In this document: piece by piece, positions 32,361 through 43,825 of the stretch
How positions within the stretch are numbered: the stretch's first letter is position 1
Layout: each line of letters opens with the position of its first letter
From: Toxorhynchites rutilus septentrionalis
Lineage: Eukaryota; Arthropoda; Insecta; Diptera; Culicidae
Assembly: GCF_029784135.1 (NCBI RefSeq)
Contig: NC_073745.1
Location: 241,581,946-241,645,945, forward strand
DNA: 64,000 bases
Reading direction: 5' to 3'
Translations under genes and position numbers: made by a program
Notes under the pieces: model-generated
What the model was told of the DNA's origin: nothing
The model's database searches: none
What the model saw: only the letters and a program-made list of their open reading frames with translations

Positions 32361-33168
32361 ATACTGTAAAATACAATGATCGTTTGATAATTCTTCCATT
32401 CACATATTTTGGTATTCCTAGGCATCATACCAAACGCACTCATTCATATAATAATGGAGAGTCGTTTTGATTTGATTTGAATTGAAGACCCTACATTCAC
32501 TGCTCTTGCAGTAGTAAAGAGAGGGGGAACGTTTGCAATTTAATTTTGGTCATACTTATTACCTAACTTTCAACTTAAGCTCCACCCTTGCACCGGGAGA
32601 GAGCATAAAGTTAAACCAATTGTAATTTCTATTCTAGTTTTGCTCCAGCCAACGATCAGATAACATCATGAGAGCAGGACTGAACGGCGGTTGAACTTCA
32701 AAGATGAAAGCACAAGAAGAAGGCGCTGGTTTTGACCGTAGTTGGTCTGCCTTTTGCGGTTTATTCACATCCAGGTCAGCAGCCAGTGTTGACTTCTCTG
32801 AAGCTATGAATATATTCTACAATTTTCAAATGACATTATTCAATGGTAGAGGCGAATTAACTTGAATGTTTAGAACTAGAAACAAAGAGAATTTAGTACA
32901 AACGAACAACAGCGTGAGGAGTCTCCATTGGTCTATCTATCCGGGGCCAATAGAGCCATGCTGGAAGAGCAACATTTCACTGGACAACAGCCGATGGAGC
33001 AATCGTACGGCTCCAGTACAGGTTGGAATTTAAGTTGCAAGAGAGGGATTTTCAGTCAACAATCAAACAAACAATCCTAAGCAGCTTTTACAAAACTTCG
33101 CAAACATCTGCCCTTTTCAGAGCCACCAATAATTTAATCTAAAGAGTTAGTTCCATTTCGTTCCGTTC
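32361..33168. other. Gene-free stretch
   Basis: No gene with recognisable motifs is seen. The part 32640-33000 is somewhat richer in GC, but I found no splice-bounded frame I trust. Confidence 0.35.
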
Positions 33169-33170
33169 TA

Positions 33171-34428
33171 ACAGGAGTACCGGTAAGTTTCCTGGTTTTT
33201 TTTTTCAAGAATTAATGCTCTATTCTGCAAATTCAAAGTATTGCCCATCGCTAGTTACAACTTTTTCCCATCTTTCTGGCAATTCACGGATCCCTTTGCG
33301 GAAATAATCGGCCGGTTTATCGGCTAACACGAAACGATCTAATTTTTGACTTCATCAAAATTGAAGAAGTAATGGTCAACCAGGCCATGTTGCATCGATC
33401 GAAAAAGATAGTAATCGGACGGAGAAATGTCTGGAGAATACGGCGGGTGGGATAGAAACTCCCATCTCAACGTTTCCAAGTATGTTTTGACGGGTTTCGC
33501 GACATGCGGCCGAGCATTGCAGTGCTGGAAAATAACTTTATCGTGTCTTTGCTCGTATTGTGGCCGTTTTTCCTTCAGTGCACGGCTCAAACGCATCAAT
33601 TGTCGTCGGTAGAGGTCCCCCGTAATGGTTTCATTCGGTTTTAGCATCTTACAGTACACCACACCCAGCTGGTCGCACCAAATAGACAGCATAACCTTCT
33701 GGCCGTGAATATTCCGCGCAGCCGTCGATGTTGATGCATGGCCGGGGTATCCATACGTTGCCCGACGTTTAGGATTGTCGTAATGGTCCCACTTCTCATC
33801 ACCAATAACGATTCGATGCAAAAAAAACCCTTACTTTTATGCTGTTGAAGCAGTTGTTCGCACGTGAAAAAACGGCGTTCGACGTCTCGTGGCTTCAATT
33901 CATATGGCACCCAATGTCCTATCTATCGGATCATTCCCATTACTTTTAAACGATCGGATATGGTTGGCTGAGCTACTCCAAATGTATCTGCAAGTTCTTG
34001 TTGCGTTTGTGACGGATCTCGATCGAGTAAAGCCTCCAATTCATCATCAGCAGGCTATTTTGGCGGTCTGAAACGTTCTTCGTCTTCAAAGTCAAAACTA
34101 CCACTTTTAAACCGCGCAATCCACGTCTGACACGTTCGCTCAGTTGGAGCATGGTCACCATAAACTTCTACCAAAATACGATGACTTTCCGCAACTTTCT
34201 CCTTCTTTTTGAAGTAGTGAAGTAACACTCGCCGCAAAAAACACTCTCGTTGGTTCGAAAAATATTCGAAGTGGCAAAAAACTATGTTGTTTACGCTCCA
34301 ACTTTTTGACATATATTAAAAAATACGCGCAATGACAGTAGCTTTCCAACGAATGTCTGGAAATTTGATTCACTGGAATAATAATCAAGTTACGCCATCT
34401 GTTGTAAAACCGATACCGGTACACCTAA
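33171..34428 (-). mobile_element. mariner element, inactive
   Basis: It is bounded by TA (33169-33170 and 34429-34430) and short inverted ends ACAGGAGTACCGGTA (left) and TTAGGTGTACCGGTA (right, read inward). The length of 1258 bp is normal for mariner. It carries the transposase pseudogene described separately. Confidence 0.85.
33339..34320 (-). pseudogene. mariner transposase pseudogene, second catalytic Asp lost
   Basis: The N-terminal part at 34055-34312 has the mariner helix-turn-helix (ESHRILVEVYGDHAPTERTC). The frame is then broken at about 34055-34065 and again before 33821, where the catalytic part resumes. GDEKW, with the first Asp, is present. The second motif reads QHCNARPH instead of the expected QHDNARPH, so the second Asp is Cys. 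The third motif SPDISPSDYYLF is intact. After FDEVKN the C terminus contains stops. The protein belongs to the DD34D mariner class and should be dead. With the WVPHELK-like linker (PYELKPRDVERRFF near 33905), it resembles common insect mariners. Confidence 0.9.
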
Positions 34429-34794
34429 TAAAATAATACCCAAAGTAAAAAACAAACAAATCAAACAATGTAATCCCTTTGTCCTATGCCAACAATGCGG
34501 TTGTGTCTCTATTCAATTTTTTTCGAGATTTGATGAGAACTGATTTACGATTTTTTTTCTTATTTCGCGTTATTCATGTTTTGAGAGCAATACTTGTACT
34601 CTTCTATTTTTCTGTAATATGATCAATCAACTAAACATAGTGAAGTGAGAATCTACCTGGCCTTCAATTCTTTTCTTTTTTATTTAATTTATGCTAGTTT
34701 TCAAAACTATGAATTGATTTGCTTTACGACCAATGTGTCCTTGAGGTCTAGAAGATCACTTGAGCTGACTTAGGAAAACTTACTAGATATATAT

Positions 34795-35145
34795 TAGGGT
34801 GCCAATGAATGTATGGGAAAAAAATCGACCCTAGAATTTCAAAAAAGTGATTTTGCTCCGTATTCCAACAAAAGAGTCCCAGAGTGTCGATTTTTGACAA
34901 AAAAAAATCGAGATGGCAGTAGATCTTGACGTTTCATGCAATTCTAAGACATTTTGCATCAACTTTTTTTTTTCGAAAATACCATTTTCATGTACCACAT
35001 CGCCCTCCTCATTTTGGGTGATTCAAAATTTTCAAAAAAACCCAAACTTTGACCGCTTTGTGCCACTCTTCCTTAAGTCTGATTGAGCTAATATTTTGCA
35101 TAGGGTGATTTTCGAGGTGGTGAAAATTTCCGAATAAAATATATA
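34795..35145. mobile_element. hAT-type MITE, right end lost
   Basis: It starts TAGGGTGCCAATGAATGTAT and follows the family interior, including the CTTGACGTTTCATGCAATTC palindrome centre and TTTTGCATAGGGTGATTTTC near 35094. The right terminus is absent or replaced after about 35145. Confidence 0.75.
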
Positions 35146-37246
35146 CTCACAAGGATGGAATTCATGTTGCATCTTTTGCTAAAATATATTATTTCGATTT
35201 CCGATCGCGTTTTCACCAAAAAGTTCATCGCTTGGATATGGTGCTGTGTAGCAGATACGACTCATTGAAACCCACCTATGTGCACCAAACCAAAAACGCG
35301 CAAAGCCATTCCCTAAAATGTTATGGTCAAAAAAACGAGCAGGTAATATTATACGTTTGATGTGCGCGATACCACGCCAACCAGACGTCAGTGGGAAAGG
35401 GTTTCCTCCCAAATACTACAAGCAGCAATTTAATATCCCCTCATAAGCATACTCTCCATTACAACAACCTTTCGATTCGTTATGCTTGGTGCGATCGAAT
35501 GCACAAATTTCCTCCAGTGAAAGAGCAGTTGTTGCACTAGTTTCAGCAACAATGGTAGTAGGAATGGAAAACTTGACGTGACCACATCACTTTCACTATC
35601 ACTCCGATATCTGTTTGGTGCATAACACAGCGAACAGCAAAACCAACAATAACAGACACAAGCAGCAGCAGCATCGGCTCGAAGTACATATTTCGCCATC
35701 CGGATCGTGTTAGCGGATTGTATGACACTCCTCACAAGTCTCCTTTTATCGTGTCCATTGCGGATTTCCCGATTGTTTGGAAATTGCTGCCGCTGTGTGG
35801 TGGTGGAGTAGTTGATGGATAGCACTTCAATTTTATGACATTTGATACACAAAGAATGCGGATCTCTGCCGGGGTATTGCTAAATGCATTCACAGTGCCG
35901 TTGTGCTCGGCTCCTATTGGAAGATTATTGCCCAACAGCGCAAGCTATAAACATTGAATTTCAAATCGTAACCGGATACGGTAAATTATTTTGGGCGCCT
36001 CAAAATTACGAAATAACCAAGAATTTTCCCAGCACACAAAATGTCAGAACGCGTACGTTGAAATCATAATTAACAAACACTAAATGGGAAAATTAAACGT
36101 GGCAGCATTTGCTGAAACTGTCGCTCCAATTCACATGCTCAAAATTGATCGCGGGTGTGCGCGAGGCTTTTGTGTTCCCAAAGCCCTACATTCTGCACCC
36201 AAGCCGTAACGTCTTTGCCCTCACAGCAGCAACACGCAAGGTTAACAAGCAAAAGATATTTCTTGAATTCAATTTTAATTGTGAGAAAATCGCAAGCGCT
36301 AATGGCTTTTTCTAGCCATTGTGTTCGTTTTCGGTGGATGTTTTTTTCGCTTCTCCCCCGCCGATTCGCTTCTTCCTTGCCGTTGCAGCTGAACTTCCGT
36401 CGCAGAGTTTCTGCGACGCTGAGTCTGAGGGCAGTTCTTCATGCTCATGCTTGTTCTTGTGAATTCTGAACGCCAATTTGCTGATCGAGATCGAAATGGT
36501 TGTCGTCATTCGAACAAAACGAGCCTCGCCTGAGAACAACGAATTTCCGGTGTATCATTATAAAATGTTTGTTGATGGCAGCGATTTAGTTAATGGAAAA
36601 TTGTCAAACGACTCCTAAAGTCGTGATTTTGAGAGCAGCAAAGTAGATTTTCATAAAAATGTACTTGTTTGGCGTTGAAAGTCCCGATTAGCCACAGGCA
36701 TCCTCCCAATTGTTTCAATAGCTTAAGAATTGCTCTGTAAGCTGGATTCGATAGCGAAGAATACGATATGTTTGATATGGAGTAGCGAATATTTCACCAT
36801 ATCAAAGAAACCGCATTGTTTGGTGAAAGTAGCAGCTCTATTATCGAATTTTCACGAATGCCGCTATCGATCGATGATCGATGGAGGAATTGATTCCTCC
36901 TTTGAGCGTAATAATTCTTTTTCGAAGCTAAGCGAAGTGGTATGATAATTACTTTATTCGAAAGTTAAATTGTCTAAGAGTTATATACTTGATAATTATT
37001 GACCCGTGAACTTGTTACAAGAGCTTAATTATTGTTATTGAAACCACACAAATCTGTATATGAATTGGCATCGTTTGCAGACGAACATCGAGGAGGAATG
37101 CATTGTCTTTCTTTCATCTTTTTTCGAAAGTGCACCCAAACTAGCGTTGGCTGAAAACATTTCATCTTCGGTAGAAATAATGCTTTTTCGCATGCTGGAG
37201 GGTCAAATGCGCAAATAATGAGCTGTTTTAAAAGCTTAAAAAAGGT
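35146..37246. other. Gene-free or unrecognised stretch, relatively GC-rich
   Basis: This is one of the less AT-rich parts of the window. A minus-strand ATG at 35689 opens a frame starting MYFEPMLLLLVSVIVGFAV that would suit a signal anchor, but no family motif follows and no clear donor ends it. The minus-strand frame 35179-35412 is open without recognisable domains. A pyrimidine-rich segment at 36300-36470 could be promoter or leader sequence. None of these is strong enough to call a gene. Confidence 0.3.
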
Positions 37247-37254
37247 TTATATGT

Positions 37255-38347
37255 TAGGATTGTGCGATCTTGGATCGATTTTCAAAAGATCGATCTTTTC
37301 CATTTCGATTTTCGGTTTTTCAAATCGATTCATTGTACCCGAAAAAATCGTGAAGATCGATCTTTTTCCTTCGATTTTTTCGATCTTACAGTTTTTTTTC
37401 AGTTTCAGTGTACATCGATTTTAATCTAACCACCTGACAAGTTTTATAAGCATAATGTCAACATTTGGATAGCTTTCGAGGATGTAATATTAGTGATAAT
37501 GAATATGATTGAGATTGGATCGATATTTAGAAGATCTCTCTTTTCCTCTCCGATTTCCGATTTTTCGGATCGATTTTTTCTATAACACAAAATCACGAAG
37601 ATCGATCTTTGCTTTTCGATCTTTCACATCTTTTTGATCGTAGAGAAAATCTTGTAAACTTGTTTTTCAGTGAACTTTGATTTCAATCCCACCAAAAACC
37701 ACTTGACAAATTTCATAAACATTGGATCCCTTTCAAGGTTGTCAAATTAGTGGTCGTAAACCTAGGACAAGCAGTTTTGTAAGTTTGGTCATTACAAAAC
37801 AAGTGGTCACAAGTTATATTTACACCATCACATTTACTGGGCTGATTGCGAAAATTGTGACGAGATGGATGGTGACATCAGGTCCAGTTGAAGCGTTCTT
37901 TTCTAGAACTGGGACTACAACCAATATTTCGACTAAATGTCAGACGTAAGACACGGTTGGACTCAGCAGGATTATTGTCAGCGTAGTTCTGGATGAATAT
38001 CAGTTGTGGAAATTTATAATAATTTTCAATAAATTTATTTCATTAAATAATTCCATGATGGTTCATGCTCTGGAAACTAGATTCTTTCTGGGCCTTCAAG
38101 TTTCTTTTGACCTTCATCCTGAAGAATCAAAATGAAATGCCTTTGATGTTTGAATAGAAATGTGAAATATTTATTCCATGTTCAAAGAAAAGACTGAATA
38201 TTGGACAAGTGAATAAATTGGAAGAAAGGTATTCGATTTTCCAAAGATCGATTCTTTGGTACCGATTAAATCAATGAATCGATCCCTTGGCCGTTTATGA
38301 AATCGATTCATCAAGATCGATCTTTTTCTAAAGATCGCCCAATCCTG
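37255..38347 (+). mobile_element. hAT-type relic with transposase C-terminal remnant
   Basis: The ends TAGGATTGTGCGATC (left) and GATCGCCCAATCCTG (right) are inverted and flanked by near-identical 8 bp duplications, TTATATGT (37247-37254) and TTGTATGT (38348-38355). Both ends carry repeated AAGATCGATC motifs, and the left end has a second set at 37510-37640. Inside, 37860-37990 encodes a short remnant (VEAFFSRTGTTTNIS) like the C-terminal dimerisation region of hAT transposases, followed by stops. The element is dead. A shorter, older relative lies at 11577-12390. Confidence 0.8.
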
Positions 38348-38615
38348 TTGTATGTATGGGAGCAGACATCTCTTTCTTTTTGTCTTTTTTCATTTAATTT
38401 GGGATTGCACAAAAAAAAGCCCATGCGACGTCAATGTGGATCGAACCAAGGCCGACTGGAATGCAAAACAGTTTCACACGACCACGCTATCCATACAGCT
38501 GTATGGATTATTAGTGCTGTTGTATAAATTCGTGATAATAGTACACCTCATCATAAATTGAAGTTGGAAAGTGTTTTCTAAGAGGAAAAAGAAATTTCTC
38601 TGTCTGGGCCGTGTA

Positions 38616-39905
38616 AAGGATGTGTCACATCAAATTGCATCACGGAAAAAACGCTGTAGAAATTCGCCCAGTAGACCGATCCTTTTGAAAATTTTAGACA
38701 GTAAAATAAAAACTATTAAACAACTTTTGGCATTTTCTTTTTATTCATACTTCGAGCCCAAGCCCGTATGCTCGCACCTTCCTCTTTACCCCGTCCATAA
38801 GGTTCTGTACAACGTCAGGTTGTAGTTTTTTTTGAACAGAAATCCATTTTCTCTTGAAGTCCGCCTCCGATTTGACAACTTTTGGGTTCTTCCGGAGGGC
38901 CTGCTTCATAATCGGCCAATATTTCTCTATTGGGCGAAGCTCCGGCGCGTTGGGCGGGTTCATTTCCTTTGGCACGAAGGTGACCCCGTTGGCTTCGTAC
39001 CACTCCAACACGTCCTTTGAATAGTGGCACGGAGCGAGATCCGGCCAGAAGATGGTCGGGCCATCGTGCTGCTTCAATAGTAGTAGTAAGCGCTTCTGTA
39101 GGCACTCCTTAAGGTAAACCTGTCCGTTTACCGTGCCGGTCATCACGAAGGGGGGCGCTCCGCTTTCCGCAAGAGCAGATCACTTGCCACACCATGTACT
39201 TTTTGGCAAACTTGGATAGTTTCTGCTTGCGAATCTCCTCCGGAACGCTGAATTTGTCCTCTGCGGAGAAGAACAACAGGCCCGGCAGCTGACGAAAGTC
39301 CGCTTTGACGTAGGTTTCTTCGTCCATTACCAGGCAATGCGGCTTCGTCAGCATTTCGGTGTACAGCTTCCGGGCTCGCGTCTTCCCCACCATGTTTTGC
39401 CTTTCGTCGCGGTTAGGAGCCTTCTGAACCTTGTATGTACGCAGGCCCTCCCGCTGCTTGGTCCGCTGGACGAATGAACTTGACAAATTCAGCTTATTGG
39501 CGACATCCCGGACCGAACTTCTCGGATCACGATGCTTAACTACGCGCTTGTGATCTTTTTCACTGACGGAGCATCCATTTTTGCCGTTCTTCACCTTCCG
39601 GTCGATGGTTAGGTTCTCGAAGTATCGTTTTAGTACTCTGCTGACCGTCGATTTGACGATTCCCAGCATCTTACCGATGTCCCGATGTGACAACTCTGGA
39701 TTCTCGAAATGAGTGCACAGGATTAATTCACGACGCTCTTTTTCGTTCGACATTTTTCCAAATTTACGAAAAATTGACAGTGAAGCATGGCCAACGTGAT
39801 CTATACACTCTTATCTGATTATAAGCGAAAGCTGAAGATATAATTCCTAAAAATTAAATTTCTACAGCGTTTTTTCCGTGATGCAATTTGATGTGACACA
39901 CCCTT
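38616..39905 (-). mobile_element. DD37E (ITmD37E) transposon, nearly intact
   Basis: Inverted terminal repeats of about 50 bp start AAGGATGTGTCACATCAAAT (left) and AAGGGTGTGTCACATCAAAT (right, read inward) and are almost identical. TA lies immediately outside (38614-38615 and 39906-39907). The 1290 bp element contains one transposase gene. DD37E elements are a Tc1/mariner-related lineage known from mosquitoes. Confidence 0.93.
38745..39753 (-). pseudogene. DD37E transposase with one homopolymer frameshift
   Basis: The N-terminal frame (39753 down to about 39150) has two helix-turn-helix regions, the first around LSHRDIGKMLGIVKSTVSRV, and the first catalytic Asp in VMDEETYVKADF. The C-terminal frame (from about 39146 to 38745) carries WPDLAPCHY with the second Asp and RPIEKYW with the Glu. 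There are 37 residues between them, giving the DD37E signature. The frames are separated by one extra C in a C6 run (complement of 39150-39155). With five C the frame would run through 335 codons. No other stop or frameshift is seen. The lesion could be genuine or a sequencing or assembly error. Confidence 0.92.
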
Positions 39906-40013
39906 TATTTGGCAAACTATACGAAAAGCTTTCATATGCTTTCATTTCAATGTATCTCCTGTTTCGCTCGCTCATATTGGCTCTAGCATATATATTATAC
40001 AAATGATATACAC

Positions 40014-40198
40014 TAGGGTGCCAATGAATGTATGAGAAAAAATCGACCCCAAAATTTTTCAAAAAAACACCCTATGCAAAATATCAGCTCAATCGGACTT
40101 AAGGGAGAGTGGCGCAAAGGGTGTTTTTTCGAGGTGGTGAACATTTTGTATAGGGTAACTTTTTGAAACTCGAGATGACCATTTTTATTGGCACCCTT
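40014..40198. mobile_element. Short hAT-type MITE, 185 bp
   Basis: The left end TAGGGTGCCAATGAATGTAT and an inverted right end ending GGCACCCTT are flanked by ATATACAC (40006-40013) and ATGTACAC (40199-40206), an 8 bp duplication with one mismatch. It is an internally deleted relative of the 565 bp copy at 14575. Confidence 0.85.
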
Positions 40199-40206
40199 AT
40201 GTACAC

Positions 40207-42694
40207 GTATTGGGAAGCAGAGCATTTTCTGTTATTTTTCGGCTCATTTAATGTAATAAATCGGGATGCCAGACCATGTGCTAAAAATTAACTTTGAGGG
40301 TGGAAATGGATTTTCAGATGAAAAAACACTCTGCTATATTTTCTAACTATATAAATAAAAATGAATCACCAAATGTTTTGGTAAGCGCAAAACTTGAGAA
40401 AGGAATAGTACGATTTGATCTGTCTTCTGTATCAAACATGTATTCCATGTAACGCTATTTGCAAGTGATTGGAAAATTTTACTTTCAAGATAAAACTATC
40501 ACAAATTTCAAACCATAAATTCAATAACAAAAATATGCCCCAATAGAGTGTACATGTAAAGGGAAAGCCTTACGTGTTATAAAAACGCTCGAGGACATCG
40601 AAAGAATTAAAAACGAACAGGAAATTGCTATGTTGCTTCCGCATACAAAGTAACTCAATTTGGTATACTTGATCACTTATCCGGTTAGTCAATAACAAGT
40701 CACAACATAAAGTAAAATATCAAAACAAAACTATTAACCTGAAGACAATTGAAGTACGTATAAACTATACGACAAAGTAAAATCGCCCAGCAGTTGATAT
40801 TTTGAATAGTAAAAATTTAAACTGCTGTAAACAACCCAATGAACGTCTTGGGAACGTCTCCAAGAGTCGCTCTACATTGGTATGGAGCGCATAGCGCGTT
40901 TTATGATTATTACGATCGCTGTCAACGGTTGCATTTATGAGACTATCGAATAGAGCACTCCCGATTCGTGTAGTTCGACGAGCGAACAAACAACAGCTAC
41001 TAATAGCTGAATTTATGATGACAGAAATAAAAGTGAATTAAATTTTAAAATTACTCCAGCAGCTCCGAATCGTGGACTGAATGAATCAAGCGTGACAACA
41101 ATCCGCTGAACACACCACAGCTAAACATGGCGCGCCGCCGTATAAAGCAACGCTTTGAGTCACGATTCTATGCACGGGGCCCGAAGTATGATTCTAATAA
41201 TAAAATGACGAATAAGGTAGTTGGCATAAATTAAATGCTATCATCGTTCCCAAGAACGTTCGTGAGTCACACGTTCAGAACTTGATTTGATTCGTACGGC
41301 TTTTTTTTGCACATTGTAAGCCCATTTGAAACATTACCCGTTTATAGCGATCGATCGACCGGTGAAGATGTGAAAGAACCCAATAAACGCGGAATCATCA
41401 ACACAAAGAATTTGGAGTGGCAAAATTAGCCGGTGGCAAGGTCATTGCTGCTTTTGGATCGCTGCTTTTTTTCTCTGCACATTCGCGTTCATTGCGCACA
41501 TGAAGTGCATTCAAGCGTCGTCTTTACCCTTACTTCACCTCTTTCCATTCTCAGCATGAAGAGCAGCAGCACGCGAATAACCGGTTTTGAGGAAGTTTTC
41601 TGTGCGATCTCTCTTTCTTCCAAGCTAACTACTACTGCTTAGCTAGCGAGCTAGCGAGCCAGGCTCCACATCTGTGTGCCCATTACCCATGTAAGGCCAG
41701 ACCGTCGCGCAGTGGAACTTGGACAGCACTCGGTCGGCTTTCTTGAAGATTCAGCTCGTTTTTTTTGCGATGCTGTAAGCAAAACATTCACGTACATGCA
41801 CTTCGGACAAACCATCGGCAGAGGGTAATCCAAAATTGGCAACTCCGAGAGCAGTCGGAGAGCAGCGAACCAAAGCCCGCATCGAAATCTACGCGCAATG
41901 TTTTACTCCGTTTGAGACATTAATTTTTCGCTTCAACTGCTCAGCCTGTGGTCAGCGCGTTATGTGTACACAATTATCTCCTTTATCCGTTGGTCGCAAA
42001 TAGAATCATAACTATGGCGACAACGAAAAAGTTTATAAATATTCCCACGTGACTGCAACGAGGTTTACACGACGAAACTCTATGATGTGAATTATGACCT
42101 TGAATATATCTTCAATCAATTCCGTTGATTGCCTTGTTGTTCAGAGATTACTGCGTATAGAGACGATGTTATAATTTTATCATGAAATAGACAAGTTCTC
42201 CGCGATCGGCCTATATTTGGATCTCGAAGAACAAATATGCAAAAAACACGTTCTACGTCGATCTCGTTCAGGCTGCTTGAACACGAATACAATGTGGATG
42301 TCTATATTATAAACCATCGCTGGGTCGAACCGGGTCAAACAGTCTAAGGCTAGCCGCCTGGAATTATATAGCTATAACTAATCAATCGCCGAATCCCGAA
42401 CATAATTGATGCTTATCATTTCCCGCTAAATGATCTCAAGCTATTTCCTGTCTAGAAGCACTCAACGCAAGCTACGCAGAAAGTGAACATCAGCCACAGA
42501 GAACTAATTCCAAAGATCAGAGCTATTTGATCTTATTGATTAATAGGTATATGTATAAGAAAACATTCGGATTATTTAACTAAAATCTTGTTTGTCTATT
42601 TATCCAGAAGTCGGATCAATTCTACGGCCGGGACACTGATCGGGGGTCTATCTTACTGGATTTTGGCTACACTATATACATATTTTTTAATAAG
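40207..42694. other. Long gene-free stretch, possible promoter region
   Basis: No coding exon is recognised. The part 41400-41900 is richer in GC and contains GAGCGAGCTAGCTAAGC-like direct repeats near 41640-41660. On the minus strand it could be a 5' leader or promoter, but I see no splice-bounded coding frame. The rest is ordinary intergenic or intronic sequence. Confidence 0.35.
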
Positions 42695-42696
42695 TA

Positions 42697-43205
42697 CAGT
42701 AAAACCTGTTCTTGTGCGTTTTTTTTTTGTGTGATTTTTTTTGTGCGATTTTCTGTTTTTTTTGTGCGGTGTATGTAAAGGAGCATATTTGACGAAGTTA
42801 TCGTCCATTTAGTTTTTTTCGATGGTAACATGCATTTCAGTACGAAAAAAGCGTATTTGCGTCTCAATTATCCACTTCTGAAATCATTCCCCTCCTCTCA
42901 TCAAATGCTTCAAGTTTTTCTAAGTTTTTGCATGTCATGATTTCTGACAACAACACGTTTCGACATGCAACTAAAAGCACAAAACAGCCACGCGCAACCA
43001 AGAAGGCAAAGTGTCCCATCGAAAAGCAGGGAAACAAAAAGAAATAGAACGGTGAATGGAGTTATTTTCTTGTGGGAAACTTTTTCCATGCGGTCCCTAT
43101 CTACCGCACAATTTTTTTTCAAAATGTGTACCGAACACGATTTTTTAAAGCTACTGGTGAAGTTTTGCACGATTTTTTATGCGACTTTTTTGTGCGGTTT
43201 GTCTG
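42697..43205. mobile_element. pogo-type MITE, complete copy
   Basis: The ends CAGTAAAACC (left) and CAGACAAACC (right, read inward) are directly flanked by TA (42695-42696 and 43206-43207). A CAG-initial terminus at a TA duplication is typical of pogo/Tigger-class elements. The 509 bp interior has repeated TTTTTTGTGCG motifs near both ends and no transposase. A truncated inverted copy lies at 29863-30234. Confidence 0.8.
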
Positions 43206-43329
43206 TACTTCTTTAGATTTCCTTTGGTAAGTGTCACGTCATGCTACAAGGATCAAAATTTTCAAAACCGCGGATTCGAAGGCACGCTTGTCAACAGATT
43301 TTGCTAATTATAAGGTTACTGTAACCTAA

Positions 43330-43825
43330 ACATGTTCAATAACCATCAACCACAAAAACTATAATACCTACAAAATTCTTCAAAAGATGAAATTTACAAA
43401 ATTGTTTAATTTTTTACAAAAAAAATTGAAAACATTTTTAAATTCACACTGAAAAAAAAAAATTTGAAAATTCAATTTAATTTTTCCCAAAAACATATTT
43501 TTTAGAATTCTAAAAAATATATATGAATGGTCCTTACCATTTTCAACTAGTCACCCAAACATCAGAAGATGGGCATTTTTACAGGGTTACAGGGAAAAAG
43601 GTTCTCCTAACAACAACTTTTTCATGTTTTCTTTGAAAAAATTAAAACTAATCCTAATTATGTCTAAAGTCATGATAGCGATATAGTGTATTCGACAAAG
43701 TTTTAGATCTTATTGAAATATGATCTTTCGTCGCAGACGTCAACTTTCTATCTTTTATAGTTTCTAAAATGTATGGCATTTTTGAATTGAGACTACTGAA
43801 AAAAAATGTTTTACTTGTAAAAGTT
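43330..43825. repeat. Fragment of the large palindromic element family
   Basis: Segments such as ATGATAGCGATATAGTGTATTC (43671-43692), ACAAAGTTTTAGATCTTATT (43696-43715) and the following GTCGCAGACGTCAACTTTCTATC run match the reverse complement of 25890-25980 and the direct strand near 24790-24860. No element ends are visible, so this is an internal fragment. Confidence 0.6.

Noticed and set aside
35179..35412. Minus-strand frame of 77 codons (MGGNPFPLTSGWRGIAHIKR...)
   Set aside because: Open and gene-like in composition, but I cannot tie it to any family or gene structure.
35543..35728. Minus-strand frame starting MYFEPMLLLLVSVIVGFAV, like a signal anchor
   Set aside because: A hydrophobic start alone is weak evidence; no downstream domain or splice donor supports it.
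41400..41900. GC-richer region as a minus-strand promoter or first exon, possibly of Lasp
   Set aside because: No coding start or donor that joins to the Lasp exon was found; only composition supports it.
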